The notes below the pieces were generated by a model, which was not told the origin of the DNA, searched no databases, and saw only the letters and a program-made list of their open reading frames with translations. This document shows, one piece after another, positions 1 through 10,771 of a stretch of DNA of 64,000 nucleotides; position 1 is the stretch's first letter; every line of letters starts with the position of its first letter. The position numbers and the translations under genes are program-made. The stretch is from Entoloma clypeatum (taxonomy: Eukaryota; Basidiomycota; Agaricomycetes; Agaricales; Entolomataceae): positions 2,604,001 to 2,668,000 of the forward strand of contig OY751494.1 of NCBI GenBank assembly GCA_963565915.1, read 5' to 3'.

Positions 1-1882
1 ACGTCTAAAGATAAACGTAGGCGGCAAGGGTTCGACAATATTTATCTCCCAAGGTTGCCCCAATAATAACATTATTGCATAGACTACCCCGTCCAACTTG
101 ACACTGGCTCGTCTGACCTCTGGATCAAAGGCGCAACGCATCCATTGCCAGGTACCCAACAAACAGTCAGTGCCTTCTTGTACGTGCTTCGCTTGATACT
201 GACGCTCATTCAGTCGACAACATACAATTTAACTGTGCGGCAATATTTTCTTCCATCACCTGGTTGTCGTCTGCTCATGCACCCTGCCATGTAGTATGCC
301 ATAGGTTGGGCTTATGGTACTGTGGCATACGCACCCGTAGAGTTCGCCAAGTACGATCAGATATCTATTATTCATGTCACCTAACTGACGCAACGTTCGT
401 TTGTCAGTCTATCCATCCCCTCCCAGGCACTGCTCGATGTATCCACAGCACAAAACCCAGCTTTGGGGTACGGTGTCAGTGGCATCGTTGGTTTGGGCTT
501 TACTTCTCTCTCGACCGTTGATCGCCTTGTGAATATATCAGGGCAATCAACCGGCCGAAGTCTACTTTACAACATGTTCAAAACCAATCCACAAGAACCT
601 AACTTCCTCGCATTCGCACTCCAAAGGAGTACTGACGCGGACAATCAGGTCGAGGGCAGCTTTTCAATTGGTTTGTCGTCGTCCATCATCGTAGGTTTTT
701 CCCGCTTAACCACGTTGTCAGGCGAATATGAGCCAGCTTTCGCCGCGATTGCCAACAGCACAGAAATACCCACATGGCCAGTCAACTCACCCACCCGCTG
801 GAATGTACTCCTCGATGCGGTTATCGTGAACGGTAACATTGTGTTGCCCACGACCACTGTAGTTGGTGCACCTAGCAACAAGGCTGTTGTTCTGATGGAT
901 AGTGGATCTTCATATTCGTACGTTCTTTCTGCTCAGTTATCTTTGCGTTGTTTTGACCTCGGCACAGATATGCCCCGAAGGAAATTTGTGATGCTATCTA
1001 CGGAAACATTAATGGAGCATATTATGATGCTAGTTTGACCCAGTGGGTCGTTCCCTGTGACTATGAGATCGACATGGCCCTTCAAATCGGGTGAGTTGAG
1101 GTCTTAGCGTGGATTACCTTCTTCAATTCCTGTAATTTAGTGGGCAGGTACTTCCCCTTCACCCCCTCGATGTGACTCCAAACGGGCTCGTCAACACGAA
1201 AATCTGCGTGGGCTCGCTTGTTCCGCAACCGGTATCTGTAGGAAAGGGTGATTTGTACGTTGGAATCCATCTCGGCGATTTGTGTCCTGAACTCGTTTCT
1301 CACAGCGACTGGATAATCGGCGTCAACTTTCTCCGTTCCGTTTATTCGATTTATGACTTTGGAGACTTTAATGGCTCGGGGCAGACGGGCAACCCATATA
1401 TGAAGTTTCTCTCCCTAATCAACCCCGACGAGGCTTCCGCTGACTTCCACACGGCTCGGGGCGGGGTGCCTAAAACAAACATCACCTACACGGGCATTTC
1501 AGGTGCAACCGCAGCCGCTTCATATGGTTTATCACAAGATATCACATCATCCCTCCAGCTCATTGGGCGTTATCTTCCCATCGTGCTGGGCATTGTTGCT
1601 CTCAATACGCTCATTCTCATCATCCTTGTCATTGCAGGGACAATATTTTGTTGTCGCAGAAGGCGTCAAGCGACTGCGCCAGCGAGAACCCCTCGTGGGC
1701 GAAGGAGTCCTATGCCACTGAATATTCGTCACACCTACATCCCTGGCAATTTTGAATCTTCGCAACAGCCTCATACCTATGAGCCCGTGTCAATGGCATT
1801 GACAGAAGATACATTTGTACCACCCTCGCCTGCCTTCCACAGCTTTGATGGGAGCCGCGACAGGCCCAAATCGATTGCTTAA
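1..1882 (+). CDS. Membrane-anchored aspartic protease (pepsin family A1), 5' partial
   Basis: Secreted or cell-surface acid endopeptidase of family A1; the start lies before the window. The first catalytic motif DTGSSDLW is encoded at about 109-132 and the second, DSGSSYSY, at about 898-921, so both lobes are present. Conserved stretches follow in order: YAIGWAYGTVAYAPVEF (about 295-345), GIVGLGF (about 481), and a C-terminal lobe with DWIIGVNFLRSVYSIYDF (about 1309-1362). Near the C-terminus is a single hydrophobic helix (LPIVLGIVALNTLILIILVI, about 1573-1635), followed by CCRRRR and a Ser/Pro-rich cytoplasmic tail. This makes it a type I membrane protein rather than a secreted pepsin. Several short GT-AG introns break the frame (one starts near 152, another near 918, another near 1090). 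The stop TAA is at 1880-1882. Substrate unknown. The family call is firm; the exact exon joins are inferred. Confidence 0.85.
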
Positions 1883-2123
1883 TTCCGCTCTCCTTGTCGT
1901 CTAATGATTGGCAGGTTGTCACTTGTACCTTGTCATTTATACCAAGGTTTCAGGTATACTCAAATATCTGGACATCATCTCCTGCCCTCTGCTGTCCTTC
2001 TACTCATTGGATGCTCGATTCTCCAACCATCTTTTATGGGTAGCTCACGTCGCGCTTACATTACTGATTATGGACCTTCCGTAGGATACTTGTTGATTGT
2101 ATAATAAAGATTATTCCCGTTGT
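1883..2123. other. Convergent 3' intergenic region
   Basis: This 241 bp gap lies between the stop of the aspartic protease and the stop of the PPR gene. It should hold both 3' UTRs and polyadenylation signals; an AATAAA-like word (ataataaaga) is near 2101-2110. No gene is seen. Confidence 0.5.
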
Positions 2124-3991
2124 CTATTGTACCAAAGTCGACAAGAAATCAGACCTTGAGGATTTCTTTGCAACTTGTCGGGCATATGTTGCTAGATTTG
2201 CCCACTTTCTCATCTCCTCTTGGGCACCTGGTCCCTGAATAGCGACTTCAGAGACGTATTGGATAGCGTCAGTCACTGCAGCGGCCAATTTCGCAGTGAA
2301 GAACGCCTTGTTCCTTGCGGCCTTGTTCGGATCCTCGGCCTTCTTTTCTGTCGGTCTGAAATAACTTCCTACATCCAAATGATTGACGATGCGTAAGCAT
2401 TGCCTCACACTTGCGCGGTCGCGGCTGGCCAACGCGGTTCGGACCAGTGATGACAACGTCTCTGGATTGGGAATCAAATTCCTCCCTGGGCCTCTATTAT
2501 CAAACCTCGGAGAACTCGCGACAGAACCATCCATGAAGTCGTGCGCATGATATCCTGTCATCAAGTCAAAGGCCCGCATGGCTGACTTCCAATCTGCATC
2601 CCGCCAGCAGGCTGTGAGGACGAGGTTGTATGTTGTGAGTGCAGGGCGAATCTTCGGGCCGTTCCGTCCGACAATCTCTTGCCGCAACATCCATTCAAGA
2701 GTCTCTAGGCAATACAGCGCCGCGCCAGGGTGAGGCGAAGCGAGGCGGGCCTTGAGGACCTCCTCGACGTGGGCACGGTCAAGTATAGGTGCTCCACCAG
2801 ACTCTTCGGGACGCATTTTCACCTGTTCAAAGAACTCGTGTGCGTAATCGTGCTTCTTGCTGGCATTGCAAAGCATGAATATCGCAGCCAAAGATTGCGG
2901 GGCAAGGGGGATGCATCCCTTGACAGGCGGTTGCCCAGGTTCCGTGAGGCCGTAATAGTCGCGTATGATGGTGAACGCGAACATTTGCTCCGCAGTGCGA
3001 CCACGGGACAAGGCCGAAATGGCGGAGGAAACGACAAAGGCATCGACCTCGAAAGCCTTCTTCTGCAACGCCTTCTGCATCTGCGTCCACAGGAGCTTCG
3101 CGTCCGTGGCATTCTTGGCACAGATATAGGAAAGGTTTTGGCTGCCGCTGAAATCCGGTTTCCTTGCCAAGGCTTGGAACATGGATGTATAGATGAATTG
3201 GTCTGGAGCCAATGACTCGTCAGGATCCATGGCATAGTATACATCGAATATCTCTTGATAACACCCAGCGTCTCCCAGTATCTTGATGTAACCAGCAAGT
3301 GGCTGGATAGATAGCTCTGGGCTGTTTGGGTCGTCTTTTTTGATGGAGTCCATGTGACGAAGATAGGAAGCGTATATGGCACGAGTGTTAGTGAGCTGCT
3401 TTGAATGAGTCGTCCAATTCTCAATACGAGAAAGGCCTGTGAACATCGTCTGAAATGTCCTTGTTGTCGGGCTGAATCCACGGCGTTTCATCTGGGAGAT
3501 GTGACTGGATAAGAAGGATCGTTGTAAAAGACGAAATGCCCTACGTCGATAAATAGTTGATAGCCCAACTTGAAGCGCTTTGCCTTCATACACTCCCAGA
3601 TGAGAGTGTTCCAGACGGGGGTATTTTGGGCATCCAAAGGAGCATTCTTGAGCATCGTGACGGCCTCGTCAATCTTGTTCACATCGCATAGCTTCTTGAG
3701 CCTTGCGGAAAGTACATGAGGCTCCAGAAGCCGGATGCCGGACTTTTCTTGCGTTGGCTGAGCGCGGTCGAGGTGTTTCGAGCGGTAGACGCGAGAAGAC
3801 GGCGAATGTTCTTTGTTGGAATGCTCTGGCGTCTTCTTGGACTTGTCCAAAAGTTCTCGACGGAGATAGCGTGGCGGGGTTCGACCTAAGAACTCAGATA
3901 ATGGGCCAAGGGGCGGTGTGGTGTTGTTGCGGTGCTGGGTGGTGTAGAGACGAACTCGAGGACGGTGCGCATGGGCAACGTTACGGAGCAT
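2124..3991 (-). CDS. Mitochondrial pentatricopeptide repeat (PPR) protein
   Basis: Predicted organellar RNA-binding protein of about 604 residues. It has two exons, 3991-3545 and 3491-2124, joined across a 53 bp intron (3492-3544, GTAGGG...TCCCAG) that keeps the frame. The N-terminus is basic and Arg-rich with a LYTTQ segment, as in fungal mitochondrial presequences. PPR-like helical pairs are visible: VWNTLIWECMKAKRFKLGYQLF (about residue 128 on), then MKRRGFSPTTRTFQTMFTGL across the splice, then repeats around FIYTSMFQALARK and LTTYNLVLTACWRDADWKSAM. Fungal PPR proteins of this kind act in stability, processing or translation of mitochondrial mRNAs; the target RNA cannot be told. The whole frame is open and looks functional. 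The PPR assignment rests on motif pattern and is fairly sure. Confidence 0.8.
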
Positions 3992-4564
3992 AGGGAGAAT
4001 ACAAGGTCACATGACGCACATAAGACTCGACCTTCATTTGCGTGCCGATTCACCAGCCAGCTGTTTCCCAACGCGGGGACAGCAGGGACGGCGGCGGAGG
4101 GGCAAGGAAGGCGAGGAGCATAGGGGCCAGTCGGAAGTCTTATTAAACACCAACGATCCTTCGCACTCTTTCGATGGTGGGCAACTGTGCCATCTACTAT
4201 AAACGTGCGACAGCATGTACTTGTCGCTGGCGGGGCACCACGCTTGAGGATCGAACGAAAGTGTAGGCGTGTCCCATATTTGTTACCTGACGGGACTTCT
4301 TATCCGTGCGTCTCCATCCATACAGCCGATACATATTTAGTTCAACAATACCGCCGGATGTGAGCTGGTCACCCGAGTCACCCTTCGCAACGCTAAAGTA
4401 AATGTACGACTTATCTTTGCGACGATTTTGAGGACGGAACATGGCTAAACCTGATCCCCAAGTACTGACTTATTAGGAGACGGTCACTACTTGCCCCGCC
4501 CTTGACGCATAATCGATTAATCGTGTTACATATTTTGCAAGTACGCAATAAATTAATTGAGGGT
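3992..4564. other. Intergenic region, no gene seen
   Basis: This 573 bp stretch separates the PPR start from the ribophorin I stop. It must hold the PPR promoter and the ribophorin I 3' UTR. Short open frames here have no codon pattern or motif that I recognise. Confidence 0.5.
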
Positions 4565-6319
4565 TCACGAAACTTTTTCTTTGTTGATCGTAAGGTCAAT
4601 TCGCCGTCCGATGATGGCGAATGCGAACAGACTGAAGAAAGCGACACCCACGGCGAATGGCTTTCTCAAATGTGCGCTAAATGGCACTCTGTACGACACC
4701 TATTGGCAGTGACCATAAGATTTGTGAAAGTGGTGAAAGAATGAAAGTACGCACATAGATCTTCTGGGCATGCAACAACGTCAGATTTTTGTACTTGAAG
4801 GTGAGTTTTGGACGACCGATCGAGTCCAGGTAGGTTTTATGGTTGGAAATATCATCCATAAGGGCCGCGAATGGAGGGGTAAATTCAATGTCACTTGTTA
4901 TTTGTGTCAGCATTGTGACGGTGTTGACTTCTGACATTTAGAAACACTCACACAGCGCCTTCAGGCAGGATAATCTGGATCTCAGCGTTATTCACCACAG
5001 CCCCATTGATCGGGGTGACGATCGGAACCTCTACAATGTACTTCCCGGACGACTTGGCCCAGACTGTAGAGTCTGCCAACGGGGCATCCCAGCCCAGCGT
5101 GAAGCTATAATTCCAGCCGCCGAGAAGGGGATAACGGGGTTTAAATTCGAAGACGCTGTACCGATTGACATTCAAGTTCTTCCCAGTTGAAGGCGCAAGG
5201 CGAAGGTTAGAGGTGGAAACATTGCCGATGAGATCATAGTAATAAACGTTCCGGATTCCAGCAGGAAGATGGAGTGTCAAAGCAGGAAGGACATGGGGAG
5301 AAAGTCGTTTGAAAAACATCTGCGATTGATGTTCCACACGAGAAAATTGGCCGCTGAGGCTTTGTGGTTGTAAAAATATCGAGTCAGCTCATTAGCGAAA
5401 CTCATAGGAGGGGTGCTCACGTGGGTCCAGCATTATAGAGGGTCATCTCATCTTGTATATTCAAGTTAGCACCCCAATGACTTACTTCAGCCGTGCGTAA
5501 CAAGTCGCGAACTTCCAACACGGGCTGTTCATGATGATAATGAACAGTGATTCGCTGCTGGTTTTTTGAAATGAATTCGGGATTGGTAGAGGGGGGGACG
5601 TTATTGTATGCTCCATACGTGACGGTAGCACCGGACTTGGTAACTGAATCAGCCGATGTAAATTCTTGGACATTCTTTGGTGTTGTGAACGAGATAATGC
5701 GAGGGACAAGGGCCCTTGAATCGTCAGATTAAGTAAGTATTATAAGAAAAACATCATGTGGGATAATCACCGGAGCTTTGTGCGCTGGACAGATGTACGA
5801 TACGGACTCAGGACGAATAGGTCTGTCTCGTACTTGAGAGCTTGTTCTTCGCCTTGTCCTGCCTTCTGCGGCCACGGGATGGTAGCATGAGTCTGCAGGG
5901 TTTCGAGTATGATGTTCAACGTGGAATTGACTGCAAGAGGCCGCGGCAATGTTACATCCAGCAACTGATAATCTCTGTTCCGGTATCAGGAGTGTGTTAC
6001 ATGGGATGTTCAGTCGCACATACTTATTCATGTCGAGAGGGTGTTCGCGTACGGTGAGTGTTCCCTCTTGACCCTTGATTTTCGCGTCAAGCCAGCTTAC
6101 TGTCTTCTTGTCGGCCGCATTGAGTGCAATGGTGTATATCCTTGCATCAGGTTGGGTAGCTTTGATCGCATATGTCGTGGTGACATGGACGATCGAGCCG
6201 CCAAGTTCGACCGTGCGCACAATGGCCGTATTTTCGAACGCTTGGGTAGGGGACGCGAGGGATTGGGCTATGAGGCCCAAGAAGAGGAAAGGGAGGGTGC
6301 GCCAGCGATTTTGCACCAT
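4565..6319 (-). CDS. OST1: Ribophorin I, oligosaccharyltransferase subunit OST1
   Basis: Subunit of the ER oligosaccharyltransferase complex, which transfers the lipid-linked glycan to Asn-X-Ser/Thr sites in the lumen. ATG at 6319 gives a signal peptide (PFLFLGLIAQSLASPTQAF) followed by FENTAIVRTVELGGSIVHVT. Conserved blocks over several exons are ALNAADKKTVSWLDAKIKGQ (about 6130), a domain around 5480-5720 with VTYGAYNNVPP and the EFISKNQQRITVHYHHEQPVLEV region, then PRYPLLGGWNYSFTLGWDAPL (about 5085-5150), VEVPIVTPINGAVVNNAEIQIILPEGA (about 4955-5035), and LTFKYKNLTLLHAQKIY. It ends with a single TM helix (PFAVGVAFFSLFAFAIIG) and a short tail before TGA at 4565-4567. The topology fits a type I membrane subunit. 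At least four introns are needed. Its start is only 92 bp from the stop of the next minus-strand gene. Confidence 0.93.
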
Positions 6320-6411
6320 GGCGAGATGCAATAGAATGTTGAGTGTGTTGCAACGTGTCCAAATAGAATTTTTGGTAACACTATTATAATTATTATTTTA
6401 TATCAATGATG

Positions 6412-7349
6412 CTACCAACCCCATGTCGGGGAGGGATTCCGTATGGGTTTGTCCTCTCGTACTATCGCTGCAGAGACGATTTTTTTCAGTCGCCTCGCCC
6501 TGTCTTCTTTCTTCTTTTCTTCCAACGTTTTCCCTTCCTTCAACACCACGTTCAACTTAGCATTCGGATGAGTTCGAACTCCAAAATGTCCGCGTCCTCG
6601 AGGCTCCACCTTCCTTGCTCCTTTCGGGCCCTTGGAAACCCAAGCTTCGGCTGGTAATCCCAAGTGCTGAGTACCGAGTTAACCCTTCAAATGTAATGGC
6701 ACGCACCAACGACGAGCTTGGGCTCATTCAGTCGTTTGTACCGAACGGCGTGATCTCGAGCAGTTGCAAGCATGTTCATGATACGGGTACTCGCACGTTT
6801 CTCGCTAAACTGCATCTGTAAGATTGCATAGTCGATGGGCTTCCCTGAGATCTGCCTCCCGAGCATGTTCAGCTTCCGAGGCGATATTTTGAAGTTGGCG
6901 GTCGAGTATTTATGCTGGAACCGAGCCACTGTCAGAGTTCCCAAAACCAAGCATCGCGACCACAAACCAATGTTGGTCGGGGCTTGTAAGCCTTTTTGAC
7001 CTGGAGAGGGCGAGCGAGGGGCTTCACAGATTCAAAGACATTCCGTTTGCCAGACTCTACAGCCTGTTGCTTGCTTGCTTCCACTTCTTCCTGTGACTGT
7101 TTTTCCCGGATGGTAGGAACCAACTTTTCCTTGACCCAATTTAGTGGGTTGAGATAGCTTGCACTGCTCAAGGTGAATTCGAGTACAAGGACAGAACAAT
7201 TGGATAGACACACTATCGCCGTGTTTCCGGAATACAGATGCACGAGTGGGATCGCAACGCAGCGGGTATGCGTGCAGCTACAACACAGCGGTTAAGATTT
7301 GAAAAGCAGTAGGGGGTACATACTCACCACGTCGAAGCCCGCCCTGCAT
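6412..7349 (-). CDS. MRPL22: Mitochondrial large-subunit ribosomal protein uL22m
   Basis: Component of the mitochondrial large ribosomal subunit that lines the exit tunnel. The start chosen is ATG 7347-7349, because MQGGLRRAARIPAALRSHSA is an Arg-rich presequence; it needs two splices (GTGAGT near 7329 and GTGCAT near 7244). The family core follows: FKISPRKLNMLGRQISGKP, IDYAILQMQFSEKRAS, IMNMLATARDHAV, and LVV|AEAWVSKGP across an intron that ends TTACCAG. The C-terminal hallmark RGRGHFGVRTHPNAKLNVVL is present (about 6560-6625), then a Lys-rich tail with EGKTLEEKKKED. The stop is at 6412-6414. It is head-to-head with YOS1 across only 82 bp. Confidence 0.92.
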
Positions 7350-7431
7350 TAATAGTTGGAAGAAGGGCGTTTGTCACGCACGTCACATTGACCTCGGCGC
7401 GTCGTGCTGCACTCTTGCCAGCTGCCAGCGT
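7350..7431. promoter_or_regulatory. 82 bp divergent promoter, uL22m / YOS1
   Basis: The two start codons face away from each other with 82 bp between them, so both core promoters and 5' UTRs must share or overlap in this segment. It is GC-rich and holds a CACGTCA word (7379-7385), resembling a bZIP/CRE half-site. No clear TATA box. Function is inferred from layout. Confidence 0.6.
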
Positions 7432-7842
7432 ATGATGCTACTTTCGGGTTTGGGCAAGTTCTTCAAAGCCGCCCTTCTCCTCATAAACGCAATCGCTGTC
7501 CTCAGTGAAGATCGTTTCTTAGCTAGGCGTATGTTTCCAAATATTTATGTCCTGCCTTTCTTCTCATTCTTGCTCCCTTCAAGTTGGCTGGGTTTCCGGC
7601 CAACCCCAAAATGCACATTTTCACCAGCAATACGACCAGGTTGGTTACGGTCCCGGCGGCGCACAGGCAGATCCGAGTTTGAAAGCTAGACTTATTGACC
7701 TGATCAGCGCAGTACGGACCCTTTTACGAAGTGCGCTATTTCTGCCCTTCCTGTCGATACCGTACTGACGTGTTCTTTCGTTCCAGTACCGCTAATAGGC
7801 ATAAACATCATTGTCATTATATACGAGGTGCTCCTCGGTTAA
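7432..7842 (+). CDS. YOS1: YOS1 / IER3IP1-like ER-Golgi transport protein
   Basis: Small integral membrane protein that in yeast works with Yip1 and Yif1 in ER-to-Golgi vesicle transport. Three exons encode about 85-90 residues. Exon 1 gives MMLLSGLGKFFKAALLLIN, then AIAVLSEDRFLAR, the family signature. Intron 1 starts GTATGT near 7530 and ends TTCAAG near 7582. Exon 2 gives GWVSGQPQ and SLKARLIDLISAVRTLLR. Intron 2 starts GTGCGC near 7731 and ends TTCCAG near 7785. Exon 3 gives PLIGINIIVIIYEVLLG then TAA at 7840-7842. Hydrophobic segments at both ends match the family, and the length is normal. The ATG pair at 7432/7435 leaves the exact start open by one codon. Confidence 0.93.
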
Positions 7843-8074
7843 TCCAGCTCGCAGTTTACCGGACGACTCGTATTATATCGAGCTATAGACATTCGCGCTG
7901 GCCAAGGCTTACACCCGAGATGCATGGGACTGCCCCTTTGTGTAACTCACATGGAAAGAGTTTGACGGGACGAGTTCTTGTTGAGTTGGTCATACTCGTC
8001 ATTAATCTGCCTTACAAAGTCGTTCACGCCGTGCCCATTCTGCGATAACGGTCAGCTGGGCGTATTAGCACGGC

Positions 8075-8825
8075 TCAGCTGTAAGTCACCTCGCACTCCT
8101 TCCAAGTACCATCATGTACACAGACCTTGCGACGGTTTATGAGGATACTGCAGCTCTTCCTAACGACACATTCGTCGATAAGTTTGGAAGCTGACTAGTG
8201 TATGGCCACGTACACGATGCCCAAATTCTGGCCAAGCCCGATGCTCATCTTCAACAAGGCCACGCCTTCAACACCTTTTCCACTACCCTCCCTATCTCCG
8301 CAGTGACCAACTTCACTAGTTCCCCAGTCGAACCCGACTCTCTTGGCGCATTTCAGAGCGAGGTCAGGGTCCCCTATTTTTTGGCGCCCTTCATTGTTTT
8401 GGCACTGTACAAAGTCCCACCAAACTGAAACAGGTTGGTATTTGGCCACGCAAAGCTGTTGAATATTTCCTGCACATTCTTGAGGTCCGTGTAAGCATTT
8501 TGCGCCGAAGTCTGGCTCGGAGGGGTCAACCCTGTGAGTAATCAGTGCGTGGAGCAAACCAAGCTCCCATTGAAGGCTCGTACTTGGCTATATAAACGAG
8601 TGACAGATCGACCTTGTCCGCGACCTTTTTCAAGACATCGTTGAACACGTTCTCGCACAATATGGCATCAGGACAACGACTCATGACACCGAGTTGCACG
8701 GGAACTTTGACATCATTGAGGATAGCACTGGCATACCACGGAATTAACCTCTGGAAATTAAGCCAAGGAAGATATGATCCCAAGACCGCTTGAGGTGCAA
8801 AACACAGAAAAACGGGCAATCGCAT
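8075..8825 (-). CDS. GILT-like thiol reductase (gamma-interferon-inducible lysosomal thiol reductase family)
   Basis: Member of the GILT family, secreted or vacuolar thioredoxin-like oxidoreductases. ATG at 8825 gives a hydrophobic leader (MRLPVFLCFAPQAVLGSYL). The core is VPVQLGVMSRCPDAILCENVF, followed by ADKVDLSLVYIAK; an intron (GTACGA...TCACAG, about 8528-8583) then leads to VDPSEPDF and the Cys-rich CLHGPQECAGNIQQLC. Next come WWDFVQCQNNEGR, DLALKCAKRVGFDW and GHCGDREGSGKGVEG. A second intron (GTACGT...CGTTAG) joins LGIV to KSCSILINRRKVCVHDGTW, with TGA at 8075-8077. The family's usual CxxC active site reads CPDA here, with the next Cys three residues further on, so the redox mechanism may differ. 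The 3' end could include another small intron. Confidence 0.85.
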
Positions 8826-10771
8826 GGGGTGTAGGAAGGTATTGAAATCGGCGGGTTGGGTTTGTAAGTAACCTGGTCTTAGGCTATTGCATCATACAAT
8901 TGCACTGAGTCGTCATCAATGATAAATACTGAAGAGTAGCGACGATAGAGAATGCCGTATCTACTTAGAATCGTATGTGGTGTTATTGGGCTGAGTTCCA
9001 TATCTTGAGGTCTTCAGCATCTGTTGAAGGTGGTACGAAAAATTGACAACGAGAACGGAAAGCTGATTTCAATCTTCCGATTAGCTGATGTACAGCAGAT
9101 GCAGGTTACGCGTGCCTTCAACTGTTCTCTTTCGTATAATTGTCTCAACGCTGAGCTCGTTGTGGACGTGGTTACACTATACATAAGACATGAGCCACCA
9201 ACGCACGGCATAGCGGAAAATGGCGCATACCTTGACCTCGTCCTCAAATATAGTAGCTTGAGCTTTCCGTCGACCCGCTGGGTCTTGCGACTTGTCTTCC
9301 ATGGCTCTTCGTTTCTCGACCAACGATTGGTCTACCACCAACACACAATATTCGACAAGTCTCGTACGATGTTTCCAGTTAGCTGAACCATATTAAAGCG
9401 GTGCAGTTATGGACGCGGGGTGTCCAACGCACCGACAAGTTCCCTCCACATGTTCAAACATGCTCGATTCTGTATGTTCCCACCGACGCCGTCTCGTAAC
9501 CGACCTTTATCTCGCATGACTGCGTTCGCCCTATTGAGTCTCATGACTATGGTATCATCAAGTCGGCGATATTCTCTCAGAATTTCTACGAAGTCGCGAC
9601 TTTACTTACAACTGGATTGAAATTTGGGGTTTGGTCACAAACCTTTGAATAGCGTAAGGTCATGGCAGGTGGATGGCGATACCTGCACTGTCTGCGATGA
9701 ATAGCTTGGTTCTTGTATCGCGAGACTTCCAAGTTGCGGGTGCTTCGGGGGCATTCAGCCAAGTTACATATGAGGCACAGCCACAGAGGTCTCTCCCTTT
9801 TACTCAAGTACTACTTAACCCCAAGTGCTGTGACACCCACGGATTTCGTACGGGATCAGCGAAAAGTAATTGGTATGATAATCAGTGTGCCATGATCCAC
9901 AAAACTGCCAGACACACTCCACCGAAAGTACTGCTTCAACCTTCATGGGACCTATACTCCCTTCCCGCCACAATGAGATACCTGGAGATCAGCAGGGAAA
10001 GACGGAACGGTCAAGAAAACGATGTGTAATGTGTCGAAATTATGGGTGGACATTGAAATGAGATCATCTGATCGAAACGTGTGTTATGCCACAGATAACG
10101 ACCCTCCTAAGGTGATGAAAAGAAGTCTCCAAAGACGTGACCTGCTGTGATGATGGGGCCTATACTAAAATAAAAGGTAAGACATACCTATCTAGACAAT
10201 AGCACGCGCTGAGAGAGAACGGTGTGGACAATGTTGTGGTGGGCGTTGATGCAAAACCAATAAATATCGCATTGAATAAACTATAACTCACCGGTTTGGA
10301 CCCGCAGTCACCGACGTGAGAATAGCAACACAGTAACTTGGTGCGAGAGAACCCTTCTTAAAGACATACAAATCCGTTCAGCCATCGTACTAAGGACATA
10401 AGGCAGCCAGTACCATGGCAATTTTAGGGCGACAATAGGACATGAGCTGTAAATTCTCGTCATTGCCGCCATGAACTGCTAAAAGCTAAAACTCTCAGGG
10501 ATTGTCTTAGGTGGTCCCACCCGATCGGAGACTGCCCCATGGCATGTTACACCGCTCGCGATATCTCAGGACCAGAAGCTCCACCTAATACAATCCCCAC
10601 CCGATCAGAGACTGCCCCAGATCTCGCCTATGGACAGCATCTGAAGCTGGTATCCACCCTAGTAGCTCAACGGTTCCATCCCTCCTATTCCCCTTGGAGA
10701 GCAAAAACCAACTCAGACCGACCAATCCTTGACCCCTACTCCCTTGACCCCTACTTCCATCCACCCCACCC
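8826..10771. other. Gene-poor interval, no supported gene
   Basis: About 1.95 kb without a gene I can support. Open frames at 9024-9386 and 9673-10029 (+) are short, lack motifs, and do not splice convincingly into one another. They could be remnants of a decayed secreted-protein gene, but nothing identifies it. Near the right end a 25 bp word is repeated at 10514-10539 and 10598-10623, and a 14 bp tandem (CTTGACCCCTACTC) lies near 10729-10756, both just before the serine protease. Confidence 0.4.

Noticed and set aside
9024..10029. A gene in the 8.8-10.8 kb gap
   Set aside because: Frames are short, splice sites do not connect them and no family motif is visible; left as unassigned.
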